NCBI GenBank assembly: GCA_933207985.1
Contig: OW240915.1
Coordinates: 279,047,953 to 279,111,952, forward strand
Length of the DNA stretch: 64,000 nt
Reading direction: 5' to 3'
From: Pelobates cultripes
Lineage: Eukaryota; Chordata; Amphibia; Anura; Pelobatidae
The notes under the pieces were generated by a model. It made no database searches and was not told the origin of the DNA. It was given only the letters and a program-made list of their open reading frames with translations. Shown one piece after another: positions 12,982 to 25,279 of this stretch; position 1 is the stretch's first letter, and each line of letters starts with the position of its first letter. A program made the translations under genes and the position numbers.

Positions 12982-13727
12982 ATTATGCCAAACCTTCAGA
13001 AGGAAAGTTTTCGCTGTGCTAATCTTTTATAAAATATTATATATATATACACACAAATAATTTATTTTGTCCTTTTATTAAAATACAACCCAGGCTTATT
13101 ACATATTTAATTGTAGTTGTTGTGGTAGTTTTGTTGTTTAGAGCCCCTCTTTAACCTACAGTACTTTTTAAGACTGTAGAATAATTTAGTGCCAGTGATG
13201 AGAAAATTCCCCTGCTTTTAAGCCCCAGGCTGCTTACTATAATAAACTATAATAAATGGTGCAGTCCTATAAAAAGGTGTGATATATAAGTGAGTGGTTT
13301 GCACAGTTCACAACATTTATTGCACTGACATTTTAGTTTAAATGAAACAGCTGGCATGGACTATTCCAAAGTTTTATTATTTGGCAAGCTTGGACCGGCT
13401 ATACTGGGCTCATCCAAGTATAAGAAAACACAGGTCTCTCCAGATGGCTTTAAAACATTGATGAGGTTCAAAGTCGCTATTGGCTTGCCTACATCTGGCT
13501 TTTTATTGCACACTGGCCATCAATGAGCAGACAAGTAAAAGAACATTGAGATTACGACCTTCATTTGAGTAACGACATTTGGTTTCCATGGAACATTATC
13601 CGGGCTATTAACTAAAATTATTGGGAACTGAATGTGAATTCAATGTCAATTTCAAATTTAAGTCCAAAGAAGCCGAAGCAGAAAAATTGTCAACGTCGGC
13701 TATGTTTTAAGTCTTGCTACTTTGGCC
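12982..13727. other. Non-coding DNA, including a short (AT)n run
   Basis: A short TATATA run lies near 13,035. Otherwise I see AT-rich sequence with no gene, exon or identifiable repeat. Confidence 0.4.
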
Positions 13728-14195
13728 TTAAAGAAACACTGTAACCTTAGGAATACATATACGTAACCCTGTTCCTAACATAATAGGTCCATTCACCACT
13801 GTTTGGTTAAAACCTTCTTTTCGCTTGCCACTTTTCATTGCCGAAGCTCCCTAGGCACTGGATAGGTTTCCTCCTCCTGCGATGTCACTGAGATAGTGGG
13901 ATTAGTATTAACCACATTAAGCACATTATGAAGCACATTATAGCTTCCCCATAGAAAAGCATTGAGTCAGTGCTTTCCATGGGAAAATTTTAGGTCCTCA
14001 TGCAAAATGTGAGGATGTCCAGCATTGTTTCACAAAGTACAACTACCATTAGGGACCAGGGAAACAGATACTAGAGGTAGAGTTAACTCTGCAATGTAAT
14101 CATTCTCAGAAACTGCAAGGTAAAATAGACAGCGGCAGTGCACCCAGACACCTTCAATGAGATGCAGTGGTCTAGGTGATATGGAGTCCCTTTAA
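13728..14195. mobile_element. T2/Kolobok-like non-autonomous element, full length
   Basis: The left end TTAAAGAAACACTGTAA and right end ATGGAGTCCCTTTAA are inverted relatives, each with terminal TTAA (13728-13731 and 14192-14195). The length, 468 bp, is like the other TTAA copies in the window. Xenopus T2 elements of the Kolobok superfamily use TTAA targets and TTAAAGG ends. No transposase remains. Confidence 0.65.
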
Positions 14196-14302
14196 ATTCA
14201 CTTTAAATATACTTTGGATTCCTGACAATTCTCACTTTAGTACCGTACTTTTGGTTTATTTTATAATTGTTTTGCTTTCAGAAATGCTTCTTTGAATAGA
14301 CA

Positions 14303-14411
14303 GCACAGAACACTGCTGTTTTGTACCTTGTATAACTGAAAAGCTGCAGGTAGAAAGCAGAGTAATTTATCAGTAAGGAATAATGCAGCACGTACATTTT
14401 ACTTCCTTCAA
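14303..14411. mobile_element. Small palindromic repeat, copy 1 (pair with 38,893)
   Basis: The block 'GCTGCAGGTAG' ... 'ATAATGCAGCA' aligns in order with 38,893-39,012, and the edges (ACACTGCTGTTTTGTA and TGCAGCACGTACA) are loosely inverted. This marks a dispersed non-autonomous family, but its terminal duplication could not be defined. Confidence 0.45.
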
Positions 14412-15124
14412 GTCAGCACTTTGTACGTGCTATCCATCAGCATGAAGAAGAGGTGTCACCAGGAAACATTGGATATAAGCCAACCCTATTTTATTAAGAG
14501 AGCTGCTGGGTGTCAGACAGGCTTGGCCTTACCTATCTTCAATAAACAGCACTGTTTACCGTCATACATGGCTATTTGCAAATAGAAAAAAATTCTAAAT
14601 GTGATAACTCTTAAAAATGGGAAACTCTTCCCTCTACTCTAAAGATCGGATTATTTATCTCATGATCAGGATTAAAACATCTCCATAACTGATAACACAA
14701 TTACAGCTTGTGCACTCACAAAGAAACACTAAATGGGGTAAAAAAACATTTGATGCTGTACCGGGACATTTAGTGGCAAAATCTGGACATTGTTCAAAGT
14801 ATGCAACAATGCCTCAAATTTTAGAAGGAGGTCCCGAATAAGCCTAAATTTGGTCTGGGCTACATCTAACCTGAGAGGTGCCAGACGGCTGAAATCTGAA
14901 TCTGGGTGCTTAAAATCGACACTTAGTCCCCAAGCCACTAGCAACTCCCCAACATAAAAAAAAATCCATACCTACATTCTACTATTGCTGCCTGACACAC
15001 CATGTGATCTACTAAATCTGTTATTGGATATATAGATGCTATTGCACCCTGGGCCAAATATTACCAGCCCTCTCCTGACTGTTATCCATGTATCTACAGC
15101 CAATTATCCACCACATTTACTGCA
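14412..15124. other. Non-coding DNA without recognised genes
   Basis: A 71-codon minus-strand frame (14729-14944) has no recognisable family. No repeat end could be defined in this block. Confidence 0.4.
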
Positions 15125-15298
15125 CATATAAAAGTCTCCATAGACGAAACGCGTTGAGCGAGCAAACTTTGCTGTGTACTACCACCTGATGTTCATTGGA
15201 TTGACTCCACAGTGCTGTATGTTGTAAAAAAGCACAAGCTTTGGATGGCATTTTCTCCATCAGTTATCCTAATCCTTTCAGCTTGGAAGACTGGAGGC
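15125..15298 (+). mobile_element. Retroelement-like 3' region, left half (interrupted)
   Basis: It contains AGACGAAACGCGTTGAGCG, a GAAACGCGTTG motif I associate with 3' regions of Penelope-like retroelements in amphibians. Immediately before GAAAC lies a 4-bp stem, GTCT-CCAT-AGAC. The sequence stops at the solo LTR and seems to resume at 15,854. Family assignment is inference. Confidence 0.35.
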
Positions 15299-15848
15299 TG
15301 TCATACCTCGTGTCCCGCGCCATCCCGGTCCCGCCGTCCGTCCTCTCCTGCCGGATGGTGCGGATCTCTGGCTGGCGTTGCGCGCGCGTCTGGGAAGGCA
15401 TCCGAGGACGCACACACGGTAGCCGACAGGGGTGACGTGACCTTAGCATTTAAAGTGATAGTAGCCTATTGCTACTATCTATTTATATCCTGCCTCATTT
15501 CTGTCCCGGCCTATCAGAATACACCTTGCCCTATATTAACCTCCTTCTGACATCACTTCCTTGCCCTGTCGTGGTTTATTATAGCCTGAGAGTGCGTTCT
15601 GATTAGTTGTCTTTCTTTGGTTTCCGACTTCAGCTTGTTATTCGGTTATTCTCGTTTCTGGCTCCCTGAACTTTTGGCTCTGTCTATTCGCTTTCCCGTA
15701 CCTCTATTTCCCTGACCTTGGCGTATCTGACTATTCTTATCTCTTATTCCTATGTTAAGTCCGGCCACTTTAAGGTCTGGTAATACGGCTGCCTGTGCTT
15801 GCCTTTATTGTTCTCTGGTTTGCGTGTTGGGGAGTATTAACCTTGACA
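15299..15848 (+). mobile_element. Solo LTR, gypsy-like, with 5-bp target duplication
   Basis: The element begins TGTCATACC and ends CCTTGACA, giving canonical TG...CA termini. GAGGC precedes it (15294-15298) and follows it (15849-15853), an exact 5-bp target duplication. The length of 550 bp, CpG-rich 5' part and C/T-rich body suit an LTR. No gag-pol lies on either side, so it is most simply a solo LTR left by LTR-LTR recombination. The gypsy label comes from resemblance to frog LTR sequence and is less certain than the LTR call. Confidence 0.8.
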
Positions 15849-15853
15849 GAGGC

Positions 15854-15975
15854 TAAGACTGACTTCTGGACCAGAACTACTATGAGATAAGTAGGCTTTT
15901 GTGGGCAAGGCAATTTTAGCATAATTTATCTTGTGCATTTCTACTTGTGAGTGTTTTTCCATTTGTTGGTCAAGG
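15854..15975 (+). mobile_element. Retroelement-like 3' region, right half
   Basis: The text after the LTR includes 'CTACTTGTGAGTG' near 15,940, matching 'CTACATTTGTGAGTGCAATAT' near 44,050, downstream of the second GAAAC-type motif. This supports one older repeat split by the LTR insertion. Confidence 0.35.
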
Positions 15976-16230
15976 TCCTTTGAGTTTTAGATAACTACTA
16001 TTATGAACTGAGGTCTCCCTGCAGGCGAGGTGGGGAGGTGAGAGGAGCAATGGTAGCAAATCACTGCTTGTGAAAACTTAGAGAGGTAAACATCACCAGG
16101 ATACACAGTGATGCCATATCCCAAAAACAAGCAAACAATCTGGAACATGGAGGATAGACTGGAGACAGGCATCACCATCGCCACATTAAGGCATCCATGC
16201 AGCATCTGGTAAGGGATGGCTTAATAACAG

Positions 16231-16500
16231 TGTGGTGAGTGTGTATGGATCACTGTGTGTCACATGTGTTTTTATGGGTCACTGTATTTGTTAATGAGTG
16301 TGTATGGGTCACTGTGTGTGTGTCAGTGAGTGTCTACAGGTTACTGTAAGTATCAGTGAGCGTGTATGGGTCACTTTCTGTGTCCGTGAGTGTGGTTGGG
16401 TCACTGTGTGTGTCAGTGAGTGTGTATGGGTCACTGTCTGTGTCAATGTGTGTGTATGAGTCACTGTGTATGTCAATGAGTTTGTATAAATAACTGTATG
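16231..16500. repeat. Minisatellite, about 28-30-bp unit
   Basis: Nine or so imperfect units of the form GTGTATGGGTCACTGTGTGT + CAGTGA. The 87-codon minus-strand frame across it (THTLTQ repeats) is a by-product of the repeat. Confidence 0.85.
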
Positions 16501-17043
16501 TTTTCTCTGAAATGGCAGAAAAAGTTTATCTGACTCTTCCAAAATGGCTGGATACCCGTGAATGTCTGACAATTTTATCCTCCCAAATCAAGTGAGTTGT
16601 ATCCTACAATGACTATATTGGAGAAAGTGTTCTTTAAACCACGTCATCTTTAAAATACTTATCATGGCTGCTAGGACACAGTCATTTTAACTTCCAGACC
16701 AAGTGTCTAATACCTAGTTCAATGTGAAAATAATCAGTATTTAATAAAGTGTATATGACCATATAAATATATACACTGGACTTGTCTAATATAACAATAC
16801 TGCTATAGATAAAAATAAGTCCACTCGAAGCACCATAAGCCACTAGGTGCTATTAAGTTGCCAAGTTTGATGAACTAGAAATTCTATAAATCCCAGTTAA
16901 ATACAGAGTCATGGACTATCTAAATGCTCCCGTTGTGTAGGATTGATTTGGGAATCAGAGAAATTACAGTCACTTTCTGGTCGTTGCAGGAGAGGAGAGA
17001 AAAAGGAGAGAGATGAAAATCTTACTAACTTACTTACTAACTA
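16501..17043. other. Non-coding DNA without recognised genes
   Basis: AT-rich sequence; I see no exon, RNA gene or definable repeat. Confidence 0.4.
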
Positions 17044-17120
17044 ACTAAAATAAAAAAATAATAGCATCTATATAGCGCCAACATACACTGCAGTGCTTTA
17101 CAATTATGGAAAGGGAATAT
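17044..17120 (-). mobile_element. L2-type LINE 3' end
   Basis: The reverse complement reads 'TTGTAAAGCACTGCAGTG' then 'TGTTGGCGCTATATAGATG' then an ATT-rich tail. This is the same ending as the L2 copies at 37,453 and 58,100 (GCGCTA...AATAATAA). It is a severely 5'-truncated copy. Confidence 0.6.
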
Positions 17121-18967
17121 GAGGAACATTATAATGTTTATAATTTATAATCTATGAGGATGTAAGAAAGGTATATTAGTAGGTGTCTAGCCCAGCGACA
17201 CTGACTGGTCTGACCCGAATATGTTCTTTATTCTTTTTAGAATACTATGCCCTTCATGTTGTTGTAAAAGTCATTGCAAAAAAAAAAAAATAAAATAAAT
17301 TCTGTAAACCAGCTCTGGGACAATCTCTTAGCACTGTAGCCTGATCCTCCTTTGGTGAAATAAACATGACAGATTAGATTACTTCATTGAGAAGCATTGT
17401 GGACACAAGACATTTGTACCGTGATTGCCACAATCTGCCACTCCAATGCTTCTCTAGAGAGGCAGTGGACTCACACAGTATCTGGCTTTAGTATACATTG
17501 CAGGCTGGTGCTGGGCATCAAGTCTGAGTCTGCCACTATTCTAAACAAATAAATTGAGTATGATATAAGTGCGAAGCATTCTAAGCGGACGATTGCCTGT
17601 ACTAGGAAAGCTAATTTTGCCCTCTTTCTGCGGCACTGCTGTGCGATTTATACAGAAGCAGCAGTTAAAACAGTGACTACATTTTTTTGATCTCAACTAT
17701 AAGAGACAACAAAAGAAGAAATGTAAAAAGAATTGCAAACTGCACGCATACATCTGTCACATTATCTCATTAACCCAGAGTACAGAGTTGAGTAATATTC
17801 AAATGACCTACAAACAGGCCGGAAACATACATTTACCAGAAACACATGTCATTGTGAAACCCACCGTTTCATAGTTTCACGGTGAGACACCGCTATATGA
17901 TGTGAGATTATAGACACCACTGCACGTCTAATCACCTCAACCTCTAAATCATCTATATAATCTCTTCGGCAGTGCTTATCTTATCTTTCCTTTCTTTATT
18001 CGTTTTTTTTTTTGTTTGTTTTCCATCCTACTCTCTGTTTATGTAATGTTTTTACTGAAGTAAATGGCAAGTGATACAAAAATCATCATCACAGCAGTAT
18101 CACATACTATATTTCTATGCACAGTAAATCATCAATGCAAGCAAAGCGTACCAGTAGGTAGGAAATGTGTGCACTAAGAATAGGTGCCAGGGCATATATA
18201 TAAAGAAAGAAATATATAACATATAAAGAAAAAGAAACATACAAAATATAGAGAGAAGCCTAAAATAAACAACAAAAACACAACATACTGCAAATAAGGC
18301 GGAATCTGAAAGGGTTAGTCCATGCAATGTGTTATAACTACTAAAGTAAATTGATCTTATTGAATGGAATGTGCGCCACCGCCTGAAAAACAAAATATTA
18401 TGTTTCTTTTTTTCTTTTTATTACCACTGAAGTGTCAGATACTTAAACTCAGCAGATTGAAAAGCTATAAAATTAAAATTTAAAATGTATTTACATATTT
18501 ATAAAGTGTTTACCGTGAAGAGTACTTGGGATTTCTCAAGTTTCCATGCATATGCTGGAGAGCATGTACAAACACAGTGTAGTTAACAAGAGACATAAAT
18601 GTTAAGATTACATGAGAATAACTGCCGCTTATTTTAATTGACAATACTTATGTCTACTGTTTATATACTTTAATATCCTGCATTGCTTTCACTCAGAGCA
18701 TTTAATGGCTGCACTCAAGGGTTTATTCAAAATTATAACTGATATAGATATTTTTAAAAAATATATTTTTCCTCAAGGTGACATATTCAACATAAATTGT
18801 CAATGATTCGCTAGAGAATTGCAAATTTCACGCCAAGATGACCGTGCTCAAAAATTGTCCAACTCAACTTTGTTGTCGGTTGTGATATTTTGGCCTAAAA
18901 TACATTACAAATTACCTGATATATTACTCAAAAATATACTGGAAATAGTTAGTGAATAACCCTGACA
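17121..18967. other. Non-coding DNA without recognised genes
   Basis: Contains A- and T-rich runs near 17,278 and 18,001. The frame at 18115-18393 (minus) is a string of hydrophobic F/Y/L codons from AT-rich DNA and shows no domain. Confidence 0.4.
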
Positions 18968-19015
18968 GAACATCTGGAGGGTTGAAGGTTCCCCACCCCT
19001 GGTCTAGACAATGAG
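18968..19015. mobile_element. Fragment of hAT-type MITE
   Basis: CATCTGGAGGGTTGAAGGTT followed by CCCCACCCCTG matches the right end of the element at 24,723-24,862. Only one end remains. Confidence 0.45.
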
Positions 19016-19179
19016 CGTTTGAACTTAGATATCGGTTTTCGGGGTATAAGACAGAAGCATCATCAATAGGGTGAATTCCAGTGTCTCAACCAAAATTTCC
19101 ACTAGCGCAGCATTCACCCTGACATCACTTTTTGTTTTTTAGCATCAATCAAAAACCCTAATTTGGCAAACAAGAATGT

Positions 19180-19700
19180 TCCACCAGATCTAGGTAACTT
19201 AAGAAGTATGTGATTTAATGCCATAACATTAAAGAAGACAATGATTAATGCACTAATGCTATGTGAAATAAGATGCAAATACGGCTTCTTTCATCAGTCA
19301 CAAAGATAACCATTGGCATTTAGAATGTCATCTGACTGCGCTCTGAAAAAGCTGTGATAATTTATTTATACAGCAAGCCAAGTATAACCATTCACTTTTA
19401 ACTTTATATCTTTTATACATCTTGTAATGTGTTGGAGGTTAAATAATGATTATTTCCAGCAATGTAATGAATGGGATTATTTTGTATTACAAAGTTTTGC
19501 TGTTCAATGAGCCGTGTAATAAAGTGTCTAAGGAAAGGGAACATTTTAATAAATTGTGAATGTAGGCCTCAGCATTTGTTTACAAGCCAGCATTCTCTCC
19601 ATTAATACTTGTCACAGACTATGAATACTCGGAGATGCATGTTGTGTAATTTAGCAGACTCTGCACTTTTTAAGAGGCTGGTAAAGGGGATACTTTTACT
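19180..19700. other. Candidate conserved non-coding block
   Basis: This block is free of repeat signatures and coding potential. It contains an ATGCAAAT octamer (POU-type site) near 19,273, several TAATGATTA/ATTTAATG homeodomain-like cores, and CAATTA-rich text. Such composition is typical of vertebrate developmental enhancers, but conservation cannot be seen from one sequence. Confidence 0.35.
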
Positions 19701-21470
19701 GGACAAGCAGAACTAAAGTGTAAACTTTTAAGACCACTCAGGTCCCTTATTTTATCAAAAGGTTTAAGTAAATATGAGGGATAGCAGTATCAATAGCTAA
19801 CCCCGGATTTATGATGAATTTAAACACAAATGATAATTTAGAAAATAATAAATAATCTGGAAACATTCCCTCATCTAATATATAGTCAAAGCCTGGTTAT
19901 TATTGCATGTTAATTTGCTACAATTTCGAGTTTAGTGCTTAACCATGTAAGTAACACTACAACAAGATACAATTCTACAGCTTAGTGGAAAGACTATGAT
20001 ACCAAGAGTCTCTGACTACTGTCTCTTGGTTGTTTGTCAAACAATTTAGAAGCGGTTTGACAAAAATGGAGTACTCAGGGCTCCCTGAAGCTACCCTCTA
20101 TTCAGCCATTGATATATCTTTATTATTAATGTTGATTTCATCAAACGTGGGTGGTAGTTATTAGTTGAGAACACTTTTATAAAAGCCGAAGTTCTAAAAC
20201 TTTGAAGAAATTCCCTTTTCAGGATGGTTAGAAGAATTAAAGATAGTTGTTTATAAAATATAAGAGCAAATATCTCCTTCTAGGAAAGTGCGTCTGGATT
20301 GGCTGAGTACTTTCAGCCACGTCCTGGTCTTGTAAGTGAGCACACTTCAGCTTGAAGTGTTCCTTTATGAGTTTAGTGGTTTATCAAAGTTGACTGCAGG
20401 ACTTAAAAGGCTTAATACAAAGAATATTATTTATTTATTTTAATATTTCCTCTGAAAAAGCTTGTGATCCTAGTAAACAGTAATTGACTTCAATTGCCTC
20501 AGTAACCTACTCATTAAATGGTTATTTTCTATATGAAAGTTGTGAAATAAGGTCACATACCTAAGACAATATTATAACTTACAGATAAGCTTAGAGAAAT
20601 TCTAAGAATAACAGAAACTATGCTCTGGCAAATTTCTTATTATAGGAAATAGAAACGTTTATTTTTCAAAATTCTACAGAAATAATTGTTTCAAAAATGA
20701 CTCAACTCCATGGATGGGCACTATTGCAATTTTCAATAATATATATATATATATAGCAATTCCACTGTATCTGACTCTGATACATCCAATATCATCATTA
20801 TGGCTCACTATCAAAGCTCGTAGAGTATCCCAGTGCTATCTCTGTATGAGCTGTCAGTAAGAGGGTGTGACAAATCTGGAAATAAACTGAGCTTCCCCCG
20901 TGTATATGTTTAAAAATCCCATTTTAATGTATTATTGGAAAATTGCAATGTTATTATAAGAGAGTTGGTATACAGTGAGGTTAATAAATCTTATCATGTT
21001 GTCATTGCAAAAGGCTAGAAATTCATTCCACGTCACACCTGGTTCACAGGAGAAGCCAACCAGCTTAAATATATAAACCACCAGTAACCAAGCATACACT
21101 GGTGAACTGATTAAAATAATATAACTCCAACTGTTACTTTTACATCCTAAACTTCTCCTCATGCTCAGCTAGTGAACTGGCTGGTTAAGATTCTTCGGAC
21201 ATGTAAACCACAGCAGCTACGGCGCAGAAGGACATTCATCAATAGCTCACGTTTTCAAAATAACATTTATAATATACATTAAACCGAACTGTAACGACCA
21301 TATTAGATTTAGGTCTGTGTAGGTTAACATTAATAGGCACATCTGTTGGGCAATATGTGTCCCCGACTCTCAGTAATGTCACCATTAAAATGTGTTCATC
21401 TTTATGCTGCAGAAATTAGAACCTCATCACTGATGACTGCAACAATGTATTCTTAGAATTTATTCAATGC
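19701..21470. other. Non-coding DNA with an (AT)n run and a T2 end fragment
   Basis: An (AT)n microsatellite lies at about 20,734-20,755. Near 20,350, 'GAAGTGTTCCTTTATGAG' resembles a decayed right end of a T2-like element. No gene is recognised. Confidence 0.45.
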
Positions 21471-21740
21471 ATTTACATTTGTTGTAGCTGCAGTTGATGA
21501 AGCCTAGCAAATGGGAGATTTAGTACATATCACGCCATAATGCGGTAAAGACAGTATGTGTTGTTAAGACATAAATAGAGCATTAAATCTCTGTGCATCT
21601 CTAAGGCAGATAATCAAACCAGATCAATGAACTAAACATTTGACAGCATTGTCATAGTCTCATTTGTTCTGATGTTGAAATGCTATTTGAACCTATAATC
21701 TATTTTACCATGTTATTAAATATTATGTATTTTATCGTCA
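21471..21740. other. Candidate conserved non-coding block
   Basis: Unique-looking sequence with CATTTGTTGTAGCTGCAG and several AT-rich core sites, no repeat ends and no ORF. It is proposed as regulatory only by composition. Confidence 0.3.
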
Positions 21741-24002
21741 TCAACCAAGTCTACAATTGATTTTCTGTGGACATGTTGTCATGTTATCTAACACAGTAAA
21801 TGCAGGTATTACTTTTTTATTAATTTGAACATAAAATTTGCAAGGACGCATTTTTATTATGCTATTAAATATATATATTTTTAAAACACTTTTTGTGGTA
21901 CTTTTCTGTACGAATGAATAACCACTATTCCAGTTGCTATATTGAGGGCAAAAGATCTTCTGATCGGGATGATTTAAGATGTATATGACAGACACCAAGG
22001 ATAATTGCTACATAGTAAAACTGTCTATTAAAAGATCTAAGGATGTAATTTTCACGGAGTCAACATAAAAATAAAAATATAGTAGAAAGTATCTCCCTCG
22101 AGTTAAAGGTCACCATAAGTCTTGTAAAGCTGATCTGCTTGGTAGGCCTTCAAATTGGTGCTGTCAGTTTCTTTCCTCTGTTTTCCTACTTTTCCCTATG
22201 TATAACTTTTGAAATAATAATTATTTAAAAAACAAAAAAAGGGATGCCCTGGGGGACAAAATGCACCACATATTTTAAAAAAATAAAGGTAGAAATGGTG
22301 CATCAGACCAGGCTTCCTACCAATCAAGCAGGCCAGCCCACCACGGGTAGACAACACAAAGAGCGCTGTTTCACCCTTTTCTGCAGGGTACTAGCCCCCT
22401 GAGCACAGCGCAAGCTGTGGGGCAGGAAACTAAAATACGGACTGTCCTCTCAAAATCGGAACGCTTGGAAGGACAGGATTAGAGTATGCATTTGCCACAA
22501 ATACAGTATAATTAAACAAAAGATAATGAATAAAGGCAAATTTAAGTACTGTAATTATATGAATACGCTATAAATTACAAAGTAAAATAATTGTCATAAA
22601 AAATGTAAACATTTTATTAAATGCACATGAACATCTCTGAATATTTGAGTGTTTCACTAGTAACAACATTCCTTATGACAACTCATCCAGAAATTAATTG
22701 ATGTTTTGTTTATTACCCAAAAAGCCAAGTTGAATTTTTCCAGCAGTTGAGGACTGGATTCTAATAGAAAAGATAGATTTAATTATGGTAACGGACTCTA
22801 GCCCACAGTCATTATGGCATAAAACTCACAATTCTCATTTTTGTTTGCCAAAATAAACCCTTTAAGGGATGGGAAAATTATACATTCTAGTTGTACAGAG
22901 ATAATCTGACAAATATAATGTGAGATATATTAAATGGGAAGAGATGAAATAGCTTTACTTTTCCATAAAGTAGAGAAAAGAAAAATTACAAAAGGCAAGG
23001 AAAACCATAGCCTACAAGTCTGGCAGGGGTTTCAGAGGTAGATAGGGCATAACCATTATACCCTTTTACCTGTCTACACCCTCTCCCCTTCATGTACTCC
23101 ACCTAATAAAGCTTTATGGGCTGTGTTTATGTTTACATTTTTTGACATACCCTTATACATATATATCTAACTCACAGCCTAAGGAACTCTCTCTCACGTA
23201 TTCATTTCTATTGGTTATCTACTACTAACTTGGAATAGACTCTCTATATGATTATTTAATTATTACCTCAATCTCCTGTCTCATACGTCTAACATTCAAT
23301 TGTATGCCTTCTAACATATCTCACTTTATTCATCGATCGGACACTACAGACATTTGTTTGTTACTTTGTGTCTAATTGGTTTAAAGGTTACATCTAATTG
23401 TTACATATGCAGTCTCGGGAGTCTACTTTCATGTAGTGATTGTCTGTGGTACACATTTGGTAGTTTTTTAAATTACCACTAAATATATACGCTTTTTACC
23501 CACACTTAATTTCTTTGGGTACACTAGCACACCTATGTACTTTAATATTGTTTTGTATGTGCCTTTTTTGTTTCAATAAAGTTTATTACCCTATATTGAA
23601 TTTAAATTAGAGGTAATTCCAGTGGGGCTGGATTTTCTTCCTAATTTTAGGAGTTAACCAACCTCCTTAGTCTACATTATTTATCATAAAGTAACTACTT
23701 GGCCAAATGACAGAACAGAAGATGTGTTTTATACCAAGACGTAGTCCTAGATACGTTTATTTATATTCACTGAAATTTATTTCTTCTTTTTTACTGCAAC
23801 TTACATTATGCATTTCTCCAGCAAGACTTTAAACAAGAATATCTACACATGACCAGAGGGACATCAGGGATAGAATGCATCCATTTAAATGGCTGTGTCC
23901 TTCCTGTGCTCTTAAGTTTAGAGCTTCTGTTAATACTTCCAATAAGTGCTACAGGCTATCCATTATATTCTCGGTCTCTATTTCTTACTTCCTCCATCAA
24001 AC
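21741..24002. other. Non-coding DNA without recognised genes
   Basis: About 2.3 kb of AT-rich DNA. An 85-codon minus-strand frame at 21741-21998 lacks any domain. The stretch 22,240-22,480 is slightly GC-richer and may be an unclassified repeat. Confidence 0.4.
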
Positions 24003-24447
24003 CAGTGTTAATTTTGACCTCAATTTTAGTTTTAGTCATAGCCTTTTGACTAAAATGTCATATAGTTTTAGTGATATTTTAGTCATCTGAATTGTTCTAG
24101 TTTTAGTCAATTAAATCTACAGTAGATCTATGCGTACAGCTAAAGTGTAATGCATTATTTAATACCTTAATACCATTAAAATTAATAATAAGTTAATAGA
24201 TGTTTACTCATGGAGTACAAAAGGAGTTTGGACATTCTAGAGAAATGCTTAAATAATGGATTAAACTTTAGCTAAACCCATAGATTTTAGTTGACTAAAT
24301 CTACTGTAGACTTAGTCAACTAAAATCTTATGATATTTAGTTGATCAAAACTAAAATAATTCAGGTGATCAAAATATGGCGTTTTAGTAAAAAGGCTTTG
24401 ACTAAACCTAAAATTGTTGTCAAATAAAAACTGCATTAAATTCACTG
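24003..24447. mobile_element. Long-TIR MITE built from TTTTAGT units
   Basis: The left end CAGTGTTAATTTTGAC and the complement of the right end (CAGTGAATTTAATGC) mirror each other. The arms are rich in AGTTTTAGTCA and its complement TGACTAAAACT, giving a large fold-back around about 24,220. The CAGTG end suggests hAT, but I found no clean 8-bp duplication. Confidence 0.6.
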
Positions 24448-24722
24448 CCTCTCCCCTCTCAAATGAAACCTTCATGTAATCCTTATCTCACTATCTCTTC
24501 CAAATACCACTCACAAACTACTCTTTTTCCAAAACATTCTTATTTGAGACTGAATGTACAGAATATTTTTTACAATTCAACAGTAGCCTATCTAAAAGTG
24601 GTCCTACCTCGCTGAGCATCTCTGGTGGGTAGAAGACTTCCTCTTTGTTTCCCTTGATAAGTAATTTTTAAGGATATCTTAAAGGATTGTTAACCTTTGG
24701 AAAGTCTGATGGGATCAGTTAG

Positions 24723-24862
24723 AGCAAAGGTAGGCAATGTTTGGCACTCCTGGCGTTGTGGACTACATATCCCATAATGCTATTACAACCATAATTCTGG
24801 CAAACCATCAAGGGATATCTGGCCCACAACATCTATAGCGTTGAAGGTTGCCTACCCCAGGA
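24723..24862. mobile_element. hAT-type MITE, palindromic
   Basis: The ends AAAGGTAGGCAATGTTTGGC and GTTGAAGGTTGCCTACCCC are inverted. The inner arms carry 'GTTGTGGACTACATATCCCA' and its decayed complement. This is a short fold-back element of a kind abundant in frog genomes. A fragment lies at 18,968. Confidence 0.6.
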
Positions 24863-25279
24863 AAATGAGGTAGGCCTAAAGATTTGTAATTATTAGACAG
24901 AAGTGCTGGTGAACTGGACATGGTCACTGACCGAGTAAATGTATAGAGAATGCCTGTACTTGTAGATGTTGTGAGCTTTTGTAGGCGAGGATCTGTAGTC
25001 TAACTAGAAGTACCGAAGAAGACTTTTGGTCCGATAGGAGATAACTCTAGCAGCAGATTTCTTTATAATCGGCAGTGATTTTAATGCTATGTGAAATAAT
25101 AAAATACGTATTATCTCATGTTAGAAACTGGTAAACACAGGCTATCGTTTTAAGGTGAAAGAGGCAGGACATACAGGATATAACTGTGATAATGCCCCTA
25201 CTGCATTGAAAGTGGGGGTGACTGGATCACAGTGTGGCATATTAACAGCCAGGTCAGAACACACATTCTTCAGTTGTCT
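24863..25279. other. Non-coding DNA without recognised genes
   Basis: No gene or repeat identified. An 87-codon frame starting at 25155 extends into the next block and has no domain. Confidence 0.4.

Noticed and set aside
15140..15165. Intact hammerhead ribozyme
   Set aside because: GAAAC and a short stem II-like hairpin are present, but the CUGANGA box is not found before it, so it is only suggestive.
17955..17980. U6 snRNA-like start (CTTCGGCAGTGCTTAT)
   Set aside because: Only a short match to the 5' end; the rest of the U6 body and terminator context are absent.
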